DNA from: Longimicrobium sp.
GTDB taxonomy: Bacteria; Gemmatimonadota; Gemmatimonadetes; Longimicrobiales; Longimicrobiaceae
Assembly: GCA_036389795.1 (NCBI GenBank)
Contig: DASVWD010000013.1
Span: forward strand, 1-33,531
Reading direction: 5' to 3'
Length of the DNA stretch: 33,531 bases
This document shows positions 12,401 through 19,164 of this stretch, piece after piece. The translations under genes and the position numbers were made by a program. Below the pieces are notes generated by a model. That model searched no databases and was not told the DNA's origin. It was given only the letters and a program-made list of their open reading frames with translations. Every line of letters starts with the position of its first letter. The first letter of the stretch is position 1.

Positions 12401-12438
12401 ATTACCATTATAGTATTATTACACTGTAGTGTTAATAC
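12401..12438 (-). promoter_or_regulatory. Right inverted repeat with minus-strand promoter
   Basis: This is the partner of the repeat at 10818-10855, placed 35 bp after the ATPase stop. On the minus strand it reads TTAACA (12435-12430), 17 bases, then a perfect TATAAT (12412-12407). It therefore points back into the ATPase gene and would make antisense RNA. The half-conserved palindrome ACACTGTAGTGT lies at 12421-12432. No minus-strand gene is available for it to serve. Confidence 0.7.
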
Positions 12439-12643
12439 TTAAGGATTAACTCCCGGTGGTCCCCGGCGCAAACCCGCTCGTCCTATCGAGCGGCTACGGA
12501 TCGACACGGCGGAGCGGAGAAACGCCGAAGCGTGGTGGAGGGCGGAAAAAGACGCCGCCCCTGTCGCGCGCGCGGCGGACGCGACAGCTTGTCGGCGGCA
12601 GGTTCGCGCATCTCATCCACCGCCACCCGAGCCAAGGCCGCGC

Positions 12644-14212
12644 ATGCGCCCGCCCGTCCGCCGCTTCCGCCCGCCCCTCGCGCTCCTTCCGCTCGCCCTG
12701 GCCGCCGGCTGCGCGCCGAACCGGCCCGGCGCGCGGCCGCTCCTCGCGGACGCGCCGCCGCCGGTGATGCGCGAGTTCCGGGGCGTGTGGGTGGCGAGCG
12801 TGGCGAACATCGACTGGCCGTCGCGCCCCGGGGTGCCGGCGGACAGCGCCAGGATCGAGCTGGTGGGGATGCTGGACCGCGCGGTGGCGCTGGGGCTGAA
12901 CGCCGTAATCCTGCAGGTGCGCCCGGCGGCGGACGCGCTCTACCCCTCGGAGCTGGAGCCGTGGTCGGAGTACCTGACCGGCGAGCAGGGGAGGGCGCCG
13001 GACCCGCTCTGGGACCCGCTGGAGGTGGCGGTGGCCGAGGCGCACCGGCGCGGGCTGGAGCTGCACGCCTGGTTCAACCCCTACCGCGCGCGGCACCCCT
13101 CGGCCAAGTCGCCGCAGGCGCCCACGCACCTCTCGCGCACGCGGCCCGAGCTGGTGAAGGAGTACGGGCGCTACCTGTGGATGGACCCCGGCGAGCCGGC
13201 GGTGCAGGACCACTCGATCCGCGTGATGCTGGACGTGGTGCGCCGCTACGACGTCGACGGGGTGCACATCGACGACTACTTCTACCCCTACCCGGAGCGC
13301 GACTCGGCGGGGCGGACGGTCGACTTCCCCGACGAGCCGAGCTGGCGGCGCTACGTGGCCTCGGGCGGGCGCCTCTCGCGCGACGACTGGCGGCGCCGCA
13401 ACGTGGACGAGTTCGTCCGGCGCCTGTACGGCGAGATCAAGCGCGAGAAGCCGTGGGTGAAGTTCGGCATCAGCCCCTTCGGCATCTGGCGCCCGGGGTA
13501 CCCGCCGCAGATCACCACGGGCTTCGACCAGTACGCCATGCTCTACGCCGACGCGCGCAGGTGGCTGCGCGAGGGGTGGATGGACTACTTCACCCCGCAG
13601 CTCTACTGGCCGATCGCGCAGACGGGGCAGAGCTACCCGGTGCTGCTGGACTGGTGGGTGGAGGAGAACGTCATGGGGCGGCACCTGTGGCCGGGGAACT
13701 TCACCAGCCGCACCTGGGAAGGGAACCCCACGCCGTGGCCCGCCAGCGAGGTGCTGGGGCAGATCTACGTGACGCGCGGGCGCCCCGGGGCCACGGGGAA
13801 CGTGCATTTCAGCATCAAGGCGTTCTGGATCGACCGCGACAGCCTCTCCGAGCGGCTGGCGCGCGAGGCGTACCGCGAGCCGGCGCTGGTCCCCTCCTCG
13901 CCCTGGCTCTCGCGCGCCCGCCCGGGCCGCCCCCGCGCCACCCTCGTGCGCGACGCCGCGAGCGGCAGGCTGACGGTCGCCCTGGAGCCGGGCGGCGGCC
14001 CCGCGCCGTTCCGCTGGGTGGTCCAGTCCCGCGCCGCCGACCGCCGCTGGACGACCGAGGTGATCCCCGGCTGGATGCGGGAGCACGCGCTGCCTGCCGG
14101 GGCGGAAGTGGTGGCCGTCTCGGCCGTGGACCGGCTGGGGAACGAGGGCGGGCGGACGGTGGTCGTCGCAGGTTCGGGTTCGCGCGAGGCGAACCCGGGC
14201 GCTTCTCGGTAA
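12644..14212 (+). CDS. Lipoprotein of the GH10-like (DUF187/YngK) family
   Basis: A 522-residue exported protein. The N-terminal signal peptide ends with the lipobox ALAAGC (Cys23), so it should be lipid-anchored. The body is the glycosyl-hydrolase-like TIM barrel of DUF187: EFRGVWVASVANIDWPS near residue 44, AVILQVRPAADALYPS, then AWFNPYRARHP and VDGVHIDDYFYPYP, the last carrying the conserved acidic residues. A C-terminal segment (about 430-515) looks like an Ig/Fn3-type beta domain. Members of this family are linked to cell-wall or polysaccharide cleavage; the exact substrate here is unknown. The start at 12644 is the only one that gives the signal peptide. Confidence 0.92.
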   Translation: MRPPVRRFRPPLALLPLALAAGCAPNRPGARPLLADAPPPVMREFRGVWVASVANIDWPSRPGVPADSARIELVGMLDRAVALGLNAVILQVRPAADALYPSELEPWSEYLTGEQGRAPDPLWDPLEVAVAEAHRRGLELHAWFNPYRARHPSAKSPQAPTHLSRTRPELVKEYGRYLWMDPGEPAVQDHSIRVMLDVVRRYDVDGVHIDDYFYPYPERDSAGRTVDFPDEPSWRRYVASGGRLSRDDWRRRNVDEFVRRLYGEIKREKPWVKFGISPFGIWRPGYPPQITTGFDQYAMLYADARRWLREGWMDYFTPQLYWPIAQTGQSYPVLLDWWVEENVMGRHLWPGNFTSRTWEGNPTPWPASEVLGQIYVTRGRPGATGNVHFSIKAFWIDRDSLSERLAREAYREPALVPSSPWLSRARPGRPRATLVRDAASGRLTVALEPGGGPAPFRWVVQSRAADRRWTTEVIPGWMREHALPAGAEVVAVSAVDRLGNEGGRTVVVAGSGSREANPGASR

Positions 14213-14236
14213 CGGGAGGGGCGTGAGCGCGGGGTT

Positions 14237-14575
14237 CTACTGCGGTCCCTTCTGTTCCCCGATGTAGACGACCTCACCGGGGCGAATGTTCTGCAGCGCC
14301 GCGTTTACCTGTGGGATGAGCGGCGCCAGGTCTGCGCGGCGGTTGCTCGGCGCGCGCAGGATGACGATGCCGAGCGACAACGCGCTCACGTTCTGCTGGT
14401 GCGGGATGCCCCGGTCCATCGTGACGAAGGCGTCGAACTCCGTCTGGGCGGCCCGGAGCAGTGCCCCGTTCTTCATGCCGTCCCACCCGCGTTCCAGCAC
14501 GGTCCAGACTTCGAGCTGCGGGTCGAAGAGGGGCTTGAGCCGGTGGTCGAGCTGTTCGTCAAGCAGCACGCGCAT
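14237..14575 (-). CDS. DUF5615 PIN-like toxin candidate
   Basis: A 112-residue protein starting MRVLLDEQLDHRL, with later AFVTMDRGIPHQQN. Both match the DUF5615 PIN-like family, which has the early Asp-Glu and mid-chain T-x-D acidic residues of PIN RNases. It would act as a ribonuclease toxin. An alternative ATG six codons upstream (14593) gives 118 residues. The gene starts inside the last 17 bases of the DUF433 gene, the usual antitoxin-toxin order. RNase activity is inferred from the fold only. Confidence 0.85.
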   Translation of the reverse strand: MRVLLDEQLDHRLKPLFDPQLEVWTVLERGWDGMKNGALLRAAQTEFDAFVTMDRGIPHQQNVSALSLGIVILRAPSNRRADLAPLIPQVNAALQNIRPGEVVYIGEQKGPQ

Positions 14576-14783
14576 GGCCGCCGAGTGCAGCACGGAGCGC
14601 GAGCTCCAGGAACGCCTCGGCCTGCTCGCGGCGTACGTTGGGGAAGCCGGCCAGGAAGTCTTCGAGCGTCTCCCCGGCCTTCAGGTGGGCGATCAGGCTC
14701 TCGACCGGCACGCGCGTACCCGCGAACACCGGCGTGCCGCTCATGACCTCGGGGTCCACCGTGATGATCCGATCCCGCTCCAT
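14559..14783 (-). CDS. DUF433 antitoxin candidate
   Basis: A 74-residue protein with the DUF433 hallmark VMSGTPVFAGTRVPVESL, followed by a helical segment (GETLEDFLAGFP) and a C-terminal helix. DUF433 proteins have a small helix-turn-helix-like fold and commonly precede DUF5615 PIN-like toxins as antitoxin and autorepressor. The ATG at 14783 is preceded by AGGAG at good distance; a longer open frame to 14816 lacks this. It overlaps the toxin gene by 17 bases, so translation is coupled. Confidence 0.9.
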   Translation of the reverse strand: MERDRIITVDPEVMSGTPVFAGTRVPVESLIAHLKAGETLEDFLAGFPNVRREQAEAFLELALRAALGGHARAA

Positions 14784-15154
14784 GGCTGGGCTCCTGCCGA
14801 GTGATGCGCGACCCACTGCCGGGTCGCTCTTTTGAAAGTCTCACCAGAACCAGGCGGAAGCAAGGACTAGTCGTCCCGTGGCTGGACGACTGGCCCGCAG
14901 GAACCTCCCTCGACCAACGCAGCCGGAGGGAAGACACCGTCCCCCGGACGGGTGGAACGGAATGGTGCAACCGGCCGACGTGATGGTACGGGGGAGAAAT
15001 TTGTTCCGGGAGCCCGGCGCGTCCCGGGCGGACGGCGGACCGGCCCTATCTCGTTTTCGGCGTGTTTCTTAGCCTTCGTGGCCCCGGAGGTGGCACGGAA
15101 CTTGGAAAACGAGGGGCGGACTACCCGTTCTCTCCTCGCAGCCGGAGGCGCCGC
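14784..15154. other. Intergenic region between TA pair and small membrane protein
   Basis: About 370 bp that separates two divergent transcripts. Frames crossing it do not look like protein and have no ribosome binding sites. GGAGG lies just before the ATG at 15155. No repeat or clear promoter pair was found. Confidence 0.4.
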
Positions 15155-15490
15155 ATGGACGTGCTGGTGCGCAGGTGGGTGGAGTGGAAGGGCAGGAGAA
15201 AAGCCGCGCAGGTGATCATCTACGACGGCGCGGCAGAGTACGAGAAGACGCGGTCGTTCGTGCGCGGGATCGCGCTGGGGGCTCTGGGGATGACGGTGGT
15301 GTTCGCCCTGACGGCGCCGACGGCGGTGGACCCGCAGCTGGTTGAGCAGTCGGTGCGGCGGCAGACGCTGTTGATGGATGCCAACCGTCGCGCCGACGAG
15401 GCGGTGGAAGTAGCGAACCTCTGCCTGAGGACCGCGTCGAGCATGGAACAGACACTCCACTCCTACCAGGAAATGCTCAGGAAGCCCTGA
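15155..15490 (+). CDS. Small hypothetical one-TM protein
   Basis: A 111-residue protein of no recognised family. The N-terminal 38 residues are basic and polar (RRWVEWKGRRKAAQ). One hydrophobic segment follows (about 40-58, FVRGIALGALGMTVVFAL). The C-terminal half is a probable amphipathic helix or coiled coil rich in Gln, Arg and Glu. The ATG at 15155 has GGAGG at the right distance; an upstream in-frame ATG at 15062 would add a non-conserved-looking 31 residues. The gene is monocistronic, ended by a strong hairpin. Confidence 0.7.
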   Translation: MDVLVRRWVEWKGRRKAAQVIIYDGAAEYEKTRSFVRGIALGALGMTVVFALTAPTAVDPQLVEQSVRRQTLLMDANRRADEAVEVANLCLRTASSMEQTLHSYQEMLRKP

Positions 15491-15494
15491 CGAG

Positions 15495-15520
15495 CGAGCC
15501 CGGCCCCGCGGCCGGGCTCG
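15495..15520 (+). terminator. Hairpin terminator after the 111-aa protein gene
   Basis: An 11-bp perfect GC stem (15495-15505 with 15510-15520) and a 4-base loop lie four bases after the stop codon, followed by GTCGTTTG. The T-run is short, as is common in high-GC genomes. Confidence 0.75.
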
Positions 15521-15554
15521 GTCGTTTGGGGGCTCGGGGGGTCGAGGGCGCAAA

Positions 15555-15609
15555 GGCGGCTGAAGCCGCGGCAACAACCGCAGAAAGCCTCGCAAACCCC
15601 GCGAGGCTT
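15555..15609. repeat. Twin-hairpin repeat, family B, copy 1
   Basis: Hairpin 1 has stem GCGGC (15556-15560) with GCCGC (15565-15569). Then comes the linker GCGGCAACAACCGCAGA, then hairpin 2 with a 9-bp stem AAGCCTCGC (15585-15593) with GCGAGGCTT (15601-15609). The same layout occurs at 20633-20680 with different stem sequences but nearly the same linker. It is non-coding. Confidence 0.8.
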
Positions 15610-15629
15610 CAAACGCAAACGGCAACGAC

Positions 15630-15776
15630 CCGCGTGAGGGATGCGCGCCCGACAGGGCCGGGACGCCGCCGCCACAGGGGTATCGTGGCGGCGGTGGCCC
15701 GGCGCGGTTGGGCAGCGTTGTTTGCTGCCCTACCGCGCGCGCAGCCCGGCCCGGAGCGCAGCGGAGGGACACGCCC
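15630..15776 (-). repeat. Dispersed structured repeat, family A, copy 2
   Basis: The reverse-orientation partner of 6578-6723. Its central stem is GGGCAGC (15710-15716) with GCTGCCC (15724-15730), where copy 1 has GGGCACG with CGTGCCC, so two base pairs are swapped on both sides. Its second stem is 10 bp (15666-15675 with 15685-15694) and unrelated in sequence to that of copy 1. The flanking 35-50 bases are almost identical between copies. Confidence 0.85.
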
Positions 15777-15782
15777 GAACGG

Positions 15783-15866
15783 CAGTGCGAAGTGCGAAGT
15801 CCTGAGTGCGAAGTGCTGAGCGCGCCGATCGATTCCCAGCACTTCGCACTTCGCACCTCGCACTTC
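15783..15866. repeat. Two-armed AGTGCGA heptamer repeat
   Basis: The left arm (15783-15817) has five AGTGCGA-like units and the right arm (15838-15866) has four reverse-complement units. The inner 13 bases pair perfectly (15805-15817 with 15838-15850). The right arm runs into the stop codon of the minus-strand hydrolase at 15865, so the folded RNA would be the 3' end of that message. Confidence 0.8.
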
Positions 15867-16758
15867 ATTTCAGGAAGGCGCGGACGGCGGCGAGCACGTC
15901 GTCGGGCTGCTCTTCATGCGGCCAGTGGCCGGCGGCGGGGAGCTCGACCACGCGCGCGCCGGGAAGCGCCGCCTTCCAGCGCTCCAGGTGGCGCGGCGGG
16001 AACGCGGGGTCGCGCATCCCCCACACGATCAGCGCGGGAAGGCCTCGCAGCGCGTCGCGCCGGCGCCAGAGCGAGTCGTAGAAGGCGCCGGAGCCGAGGA
16101 GGGCCTTCGCCAGCGGCCACAGCACGGCGCCGCGCGACCAGGCGTCGGGGAAGGGGGCCAGGTACTGGCGGTGGACGGCGGGGGTGAGCCTGCTCTTGTC
16201 GCCGTACGCGCCCGGCACGATCACCTTCAGCGAGAAGTTGAGGCGCCGGTACAGCCAGCGCCCGAGCCGGCCGCCGGCGACGCGCGCCTTCGTCTCCATC
16301 GACCGGTCGCCCGCGAAGCTCCACATCCAGGTGTTCAGCACCACCAGCCGGCGCGCTCTGCCGGCCAGGGCGAGCGGGAGCGCGATCGGCCCGCCGTAGT
16401 CGTGCACCACCAGGGTGAAGCCGTCCAGCCCCAGCGCGTCGGCGAACCGTTCGAGCGCCTCGGCGTGGGCCTCGGGGGTGTAGGCGAAGTCGCGCGGCCG
16501 GTCGGAGAGGCCGAAGCCGAGCAGGTCCGGCGCGACGCAGCGGTGCGTGGACGCGAGCCCGCGCACCAGGTGCCGCCACTCGAAGCTCCAGGTGGGGGTG
16601 CCGTGCACGAACAGGATCGGCTCGCCCGCGCCTTCGTCGAGGTAGTGCATCCGGCGCCCGCCGGGGAGCTCGGCCCAGTGGTGCGCGAAGGGATAGGCCC
16701 CGGTGTCCAGCCACGCGGGCGCGCGGCGCTGCTCCAGTGCCACGGTGGTCGTGCTCAT
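15865..16758 (-). CDS. Alpha/beta hydrolase, haloalkane-dehalogenase-like
   Basis: A 297-residue alpha/beta-hydrolase. The oxyanion motif is HGTPTWSFEWR. The nucleophile elbow is VVHDYGG, with Asp in place of Ser, which is characteristic of haloalkane dehalogenases and epoxide hydrolases. The acid is likely Asp in WGMRDPAF and the base is His in AGHWPHEEQPD. The residue after the nucleophile is Tyr, where classical haloalkane dehalogenases have a halide-binding Trp, so dehalogenase activity is uncertain. The ATG at 16758 has GGAGA seven bases upstream. It is divergent from a TetR-family regulator and its promoter overlaps a palindrome, so control by that regulator is likely. Confidence 0.88.
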   Translation of the reverse strand: MSTTTVALEQRRAPAWLDTGAYPFAHHWAELPGGRRMHYLDEGAGEPILFVHGTPTWSFEWRHLVRGLASTHRCVAPDLLGFGLSDRPRDFAYTPEAHAEALERFADALGLDGFTLVVHDYGGPIALPLALAGRARRLVVLNTWMWSFAGDRSMETKARVAGGRLGRWLYRRLNFSLKVIVPGAYGDKSRLTPAVHRQYLAPFPDAWSRGAVLWPLAKALLGSGAFYDSLWRRRDALRGLPALIVWGMRDPAFPPRHLERWKAALPGARVVELPAAGHWPHEEQPDDVLAAVRAFLK

Positions 16759-16803
16759 GGGATCGTCTCCGCGTTTCGGCTTGTTCTTGACACCTTCTTT
16801 GGA

Positions 16804-16833
16804 TGAATGTACGTTCAATCAAAAGTTTGGCAA
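16804..16833 (-). promoter_or_regulatory. Hydrolase promoter overlapped by a TetR-type operator
   Basis: On the minus strand TTGCCA (16833-16828), 16 bases, then TACATT (16811-16806). The -10 box lies inside a 14-bp near-palindrome TGAATGTACGTTCA (16804-16817; 12 of 14 symmetric), the usual shape of a TetR-family operator. It sits in the spacer between the hydrolase and the TetR gene. Confidence 0.65.
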
Positions 16834-16890
16834 GGGTCGTGGTGAGCTCCTGGCGCGCCACGCCCGAGCGACCGCTAACCGGGATTCGAG

Positions 16891-17499
16891 ATGAGCCCTC
16901 GCTCTCCCCAGCAGAACGAGCGGATCCGCGCGGCCAGCCGGGCGCGGATCGTGGAGCACGCGCTGCGGCTGTTCGCGGAGCACGGCTACGAACGCACGTC
17001 GGTGAAGATGATCGCGGACGCGGCGGGGATCTCGCAGGGGCTGCTCTACAACTACTTCGAGAGCAAGGACGCGCTGCTGCGCGCGATCTTCGAGGCGAGC
17101 ATGGACGACGTGCGCGCCTCGTTCGCGGCCGCCGAGGCGGAGCCCGACCCGCGGCGGCGCGTGGAGCGGCTGGTGCGCGGGAGCTTCGAGATCCTGCGCC
17201 GCAACACGCTCTTCTGGCGGCTGTCGTACGGGGTGCGGATGCAGGCGGCGGTGCTGGAGGGCCTCGGCGAGCGGATCCAGGGGTGGACGGGGACGATCCT
17301 GGCCACGCTGGAGCGCTACCTGCGCGAGGCCGGCGTGCCCGACGCCCGGCTGGAGGCGGCGCTCCTCTTCGCGATGATCGACGGGGTGTCGCAGCACTAC
17401 GTGCTCGACCCCGGGCACTACCCGCTCCCCGAGGTCACCGAGCGGATCGTCGAGCGCTACCGGCTGCTGGTGGGCGGGGAGGAGGTGGGAGCCGGGTGA
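16891..17499 (+). CDS. TetR/AcrR-family transcriptional regulator
   Basis: A 202-residue repressor. The N-terminal DNA-binding domain contains RIVEHALRLFAEHGYERTSV, then the helix-turn-helix at about 38-57 (IADAAGISQGLLYNYFESKD). Residues 70-195 form the all-helical ligand-binding and dimer domain. It is divergent from the haloalkane-dehalogenase-like hydrolase, with a palindrome in the spacer, so the hydrolase gene is the likely target and its substrate a possible ligand. No strong ribosome binding site is seen before ATG 16891, but the domain starts as expected. Confidence 0.93.
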   Translation: MSPRSPQQNERIRAASRARIVEHALRLFAEHGYERTSVKMIADAAGISQGLLYNYFESKDALLRAIFEASMDDVRASFAAAEAEPDPRRRVERLVRGSFEILRRNTLFWRLSYGVRMQAAVLEGLGERIQGWTGTILATLERYLREAGVPDARLEAALLFAMIDGVSQHYVLDPGHYPLPEVTERIVERYRLLVGGEEVGAG

Positions 17500-17544
17500 C
17501 AGGTATTCCGCGGACGTGCTCTCGATCCGTCTCCTCCATCCGCG

Positions 17545-17862
17545 TCAGCCCATGAAGAGGAGCTTGTAGGCGAGCAGCACGGCCACGCTCAGGACCGAGG
17601 CGGCGAGCGCGCCGCGGTGGCGCCGGAGGAAGTAGAGCACGACGGCGAGCCAGCAGAGCGCGGCGGCGATCAGCGCGCCCGCCACGTAGTCGTCGACGAC
17701 GGCGAGGGGGAGCCGGCCTCCCTGCACGTGCTTCAGGCGGAAGTACTCGGCCAGGATCCGCACCAGGGCCAGGAACTGGATGGTGATCCCGGCCTGTGCC
17801 CAGCGCTCGGGCCTGCGCCACGGGGATTCTCGCCGGTTCGATGGCGGCGCTGCGTCGGACAT
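17545..17862 (-). CDS. Small hypothetical membrane protein
   Basis: A 105-residue protein of no recognised family. Three hydrophobic stretches are visible (about 24-40, 57-78 and 85-103), separated by short loops with Arg/His, so two or three membrane helices are likely. It is convergent with the TetR gene (45 bp between the ends). No conserved motif was noticed. Confidence 0.65.
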   Translation of the reverse strand: MSDAAPPSNRRESPWRRPERWAQAGITIQFLALVRILAEYFRLKHVQGGRLPLAVVDDYVAGALIAAALCWLAVVLYFLRRHRGALAASVLSVAVLLAYKLLFMG

Positions 17863-17980
17863 CGAGCTTCCCGGTCGGCTTCAGGCAGGGTGGAGGGCGC
17901 GAGACACGGCGCGATGCCCGCGCAACATGCGTGGAACCGGGGGACGGCACCACCCTGGCGTGACGGATGGGAAAGCAGCG

Positions 17981-18014
17981 CCGCCGCCGGACCCGCGGAT
18001 GGGTCCGGCGGCGG
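17981..18014 (-). terminator. Terminator of the Cys-rich precursor gene
   Basis: A 14-bp perfect GC stem (17981-17994 with 18001-18014) and 6-base loop lie 18 bases downstream of the precursor stop on the minus strand. A short TTT follows on that strand. Confidence 0.75.
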
Positions 18015-18032
18015 TGCGTCACCGTGGAGAGC

Positions 18033-18359
18033 CTACTGGTCGCAGTACGGCGGGCAGGTGAACTGGTCGTAGGTCATGCACGGCTCCTCACACGAGTAGC
18101 AGGAGTAGTAGGCGCAGGTGTACTCGTTCTGGCAGGTGTACTCGCAGCTGAGGCAGGTAGCGTCGTCGCAGGTGTTCTGGCACGTCGCGGGGCAGGTGGC
18201 GCAGCAGGTGTTGCAGCACGTACAGCAGCACGGGCAGCAGCAGCAATACGGACAGTACTCCTGCTCGTTCGCGCGCACGGTGCCGCCGCGTTCGGCGCCA
18301 CGGGCGGTGTCGAAGGACTCGACCACCAGCGCGTCCAGGTCCAGTCTGAGCTTCTTCAT
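18033..18359 (-). CDS. Candidate RiPP precursor, extremely Cys-rich (24 Cys)
   Basis: A 108-residue peptide. The ATG at 18359 has AGGAG seven bases upstream. Residues 1-35 are a charged leader (MKKLRLDLDALVVESF, then GGTV) without cysteine. The remaining 73 residues contain 24 Cys, first as clusters (YCCCC, PCCC, TCC, TCC), then as short repeats ending in T-C or S-C (CPATC, CQNTC, CEYTC, YSC). The leader matches that of the 69-aa peptide at 23292 and resembles pinensin-type lanthipeptide leaders common in Longimicrobium. T/S next to C would suit lanthionine formation, but metal binding is an alternative. No LanB, LanC, LanM, radical SAM or peptidase-transporter gene is nearby. Confidence 0.82.
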   Translation of the reverse strand: MKKLRLDLDALVVESFDTARGAERGGTVRANEQEYCPYCCCCPCCCTCCNTCCATCPATCQNTCDDATCLSCEYTCQNEYTCAYYSCYSCEEPCMTYDQFTCPPYCDQ

Positions 18360-18496
18360 CGTGCGCTCCTCTCGTGTCTGGATGACGCCGCCGGCTCGCG
18401 CGCGGCGGCCGAGTGCGATCGGGCACCTGTCCGCTCCGACTGGACGGCACTCAAGCCGCCGGGACGCACTCGACGCCGGATCGCGGGGGCTGACAC

Positions 18497-18525
18497 AATA
18501 GAGGACGGCCGGAATTGTAAGGCAA
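18497..18525 (-). promoter_or_regulatory. Possible promoter of the Cys-rich precursor gene
   Basis: On the minus strand TTGCCT (18525-18520), 17 bases, then TCTATT (18502-18497), in a locally AT-richer stretch. This predicts a leader of about 130 bases before the ATG at 18359. The hexamers are imperfect, so the assignment is tentative. Confidence 0.4.
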
Positions 18526-18633
18526 GCATCACGCGCGCCCCGCTGAATTGAGGCTAATCCACGAGAAAGAAGCGGGCGAGTGAACCGCCTCGTGCGCCGG
18601 CCCACCTGGCGTAGCGGCGGCGCGTCCGGCCGG

Positions 18634-19140
18634 CTACGGGACGGCGGAGTCCGGCGGAGGGGCGTTCGCGGGGCGGCGGGGGAGCCAGCGCGGGACGGCG
18701 GCGCAGTAGCGCTCGTAGGCGGGACCGAACGCCCTGCGCAGGCGCGGCTCTTCGTGGAGGCGCACGAAGAGGTGGTAGGCGATGGCGAGCGCCGCGGCGT
18801 AGGCGAGCAGCACGGGCGCGCCCGTCCAGAGCGCCTCGCCGACGACGGCGAGCACGGCGGCGACGTACATGGGGTTGCGCACCCAGCGGTACAGGCCCAC
18901 GGCGACCAGCTCGCGCGGCGGGTCGTACGGCGCGGCGGTGCCCCGGCCCCGCCGCACGAACTCCACGGAGCACCAGAGGATCACGCCGACCCCGGCGGCG
19001 GCGGCGGCGAGCCCGAGGAGCCGCAAGGGCCCGGCGTCCACCCGCGGCCGCGGCCCGTAGCTCACCAGGGCGGCGGGGACGAGGCCGAGCACCGTCCCCG
19101 GCACCACGAGGAAGAACAGCGCCGCGCGCAGCCAGATCAT
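18634..19140 (-). CDS. Isoprenylcysteine carboxyl methyltransferase-family membrane protein
   Basis: A 168-residue integral membrane protein. Four or five hydrophobic helices are seen (about 5-27, 40-60, 88-105 and 107-125). The signature of the ICMT/PEMT methyltransferase family is present: GLYRWVRNPMYVA, then HLFVRLHEEPRLRRAFG and YERYCAAVPRWLP. Bacterial members methylate lipids or small molecules with S-adenosylmethionine; the substrate here is unknown. It ends a probable three-gene minus-strand operon after DUF4037 and DUF1330, 24 bases after the latter. Confidence 0.9.
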   Translation of the reverse strand: MIWLRAALFFLVVPGTVLGLVPAALVSYGPRPRVDAGPLRLLGLAAAAAGVGVILWCSVEFVRRGRGTAAPYDPPRELVAVGLYRWVRNPMYVAAVLAVVGEALWTGAPVLLAYAAALAIAYHLFVRLHEEPRLRRAFGPAYERYCAAVPRWLPRRPANAPPPDSAVP

Positions 19141-19164
19141 CGCATCACCACCTGCCGCACGGTG

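Noticed and set aside
10818-12438. A classical insertion sequence
   Set aside because: The enclosed gene is an ATPase/DUF234 protein, not a recognised transposase, and no target-site duplication was found. Kept only as an inverted-repeat unit.
15865-16758. Naming the hydrolase as a haloalkane dehalogenase
   Set aside because: The halide-stabilising Trp next to the nucleophile is replaced by Tyr, so only 'dehalogenase-like' is supported.
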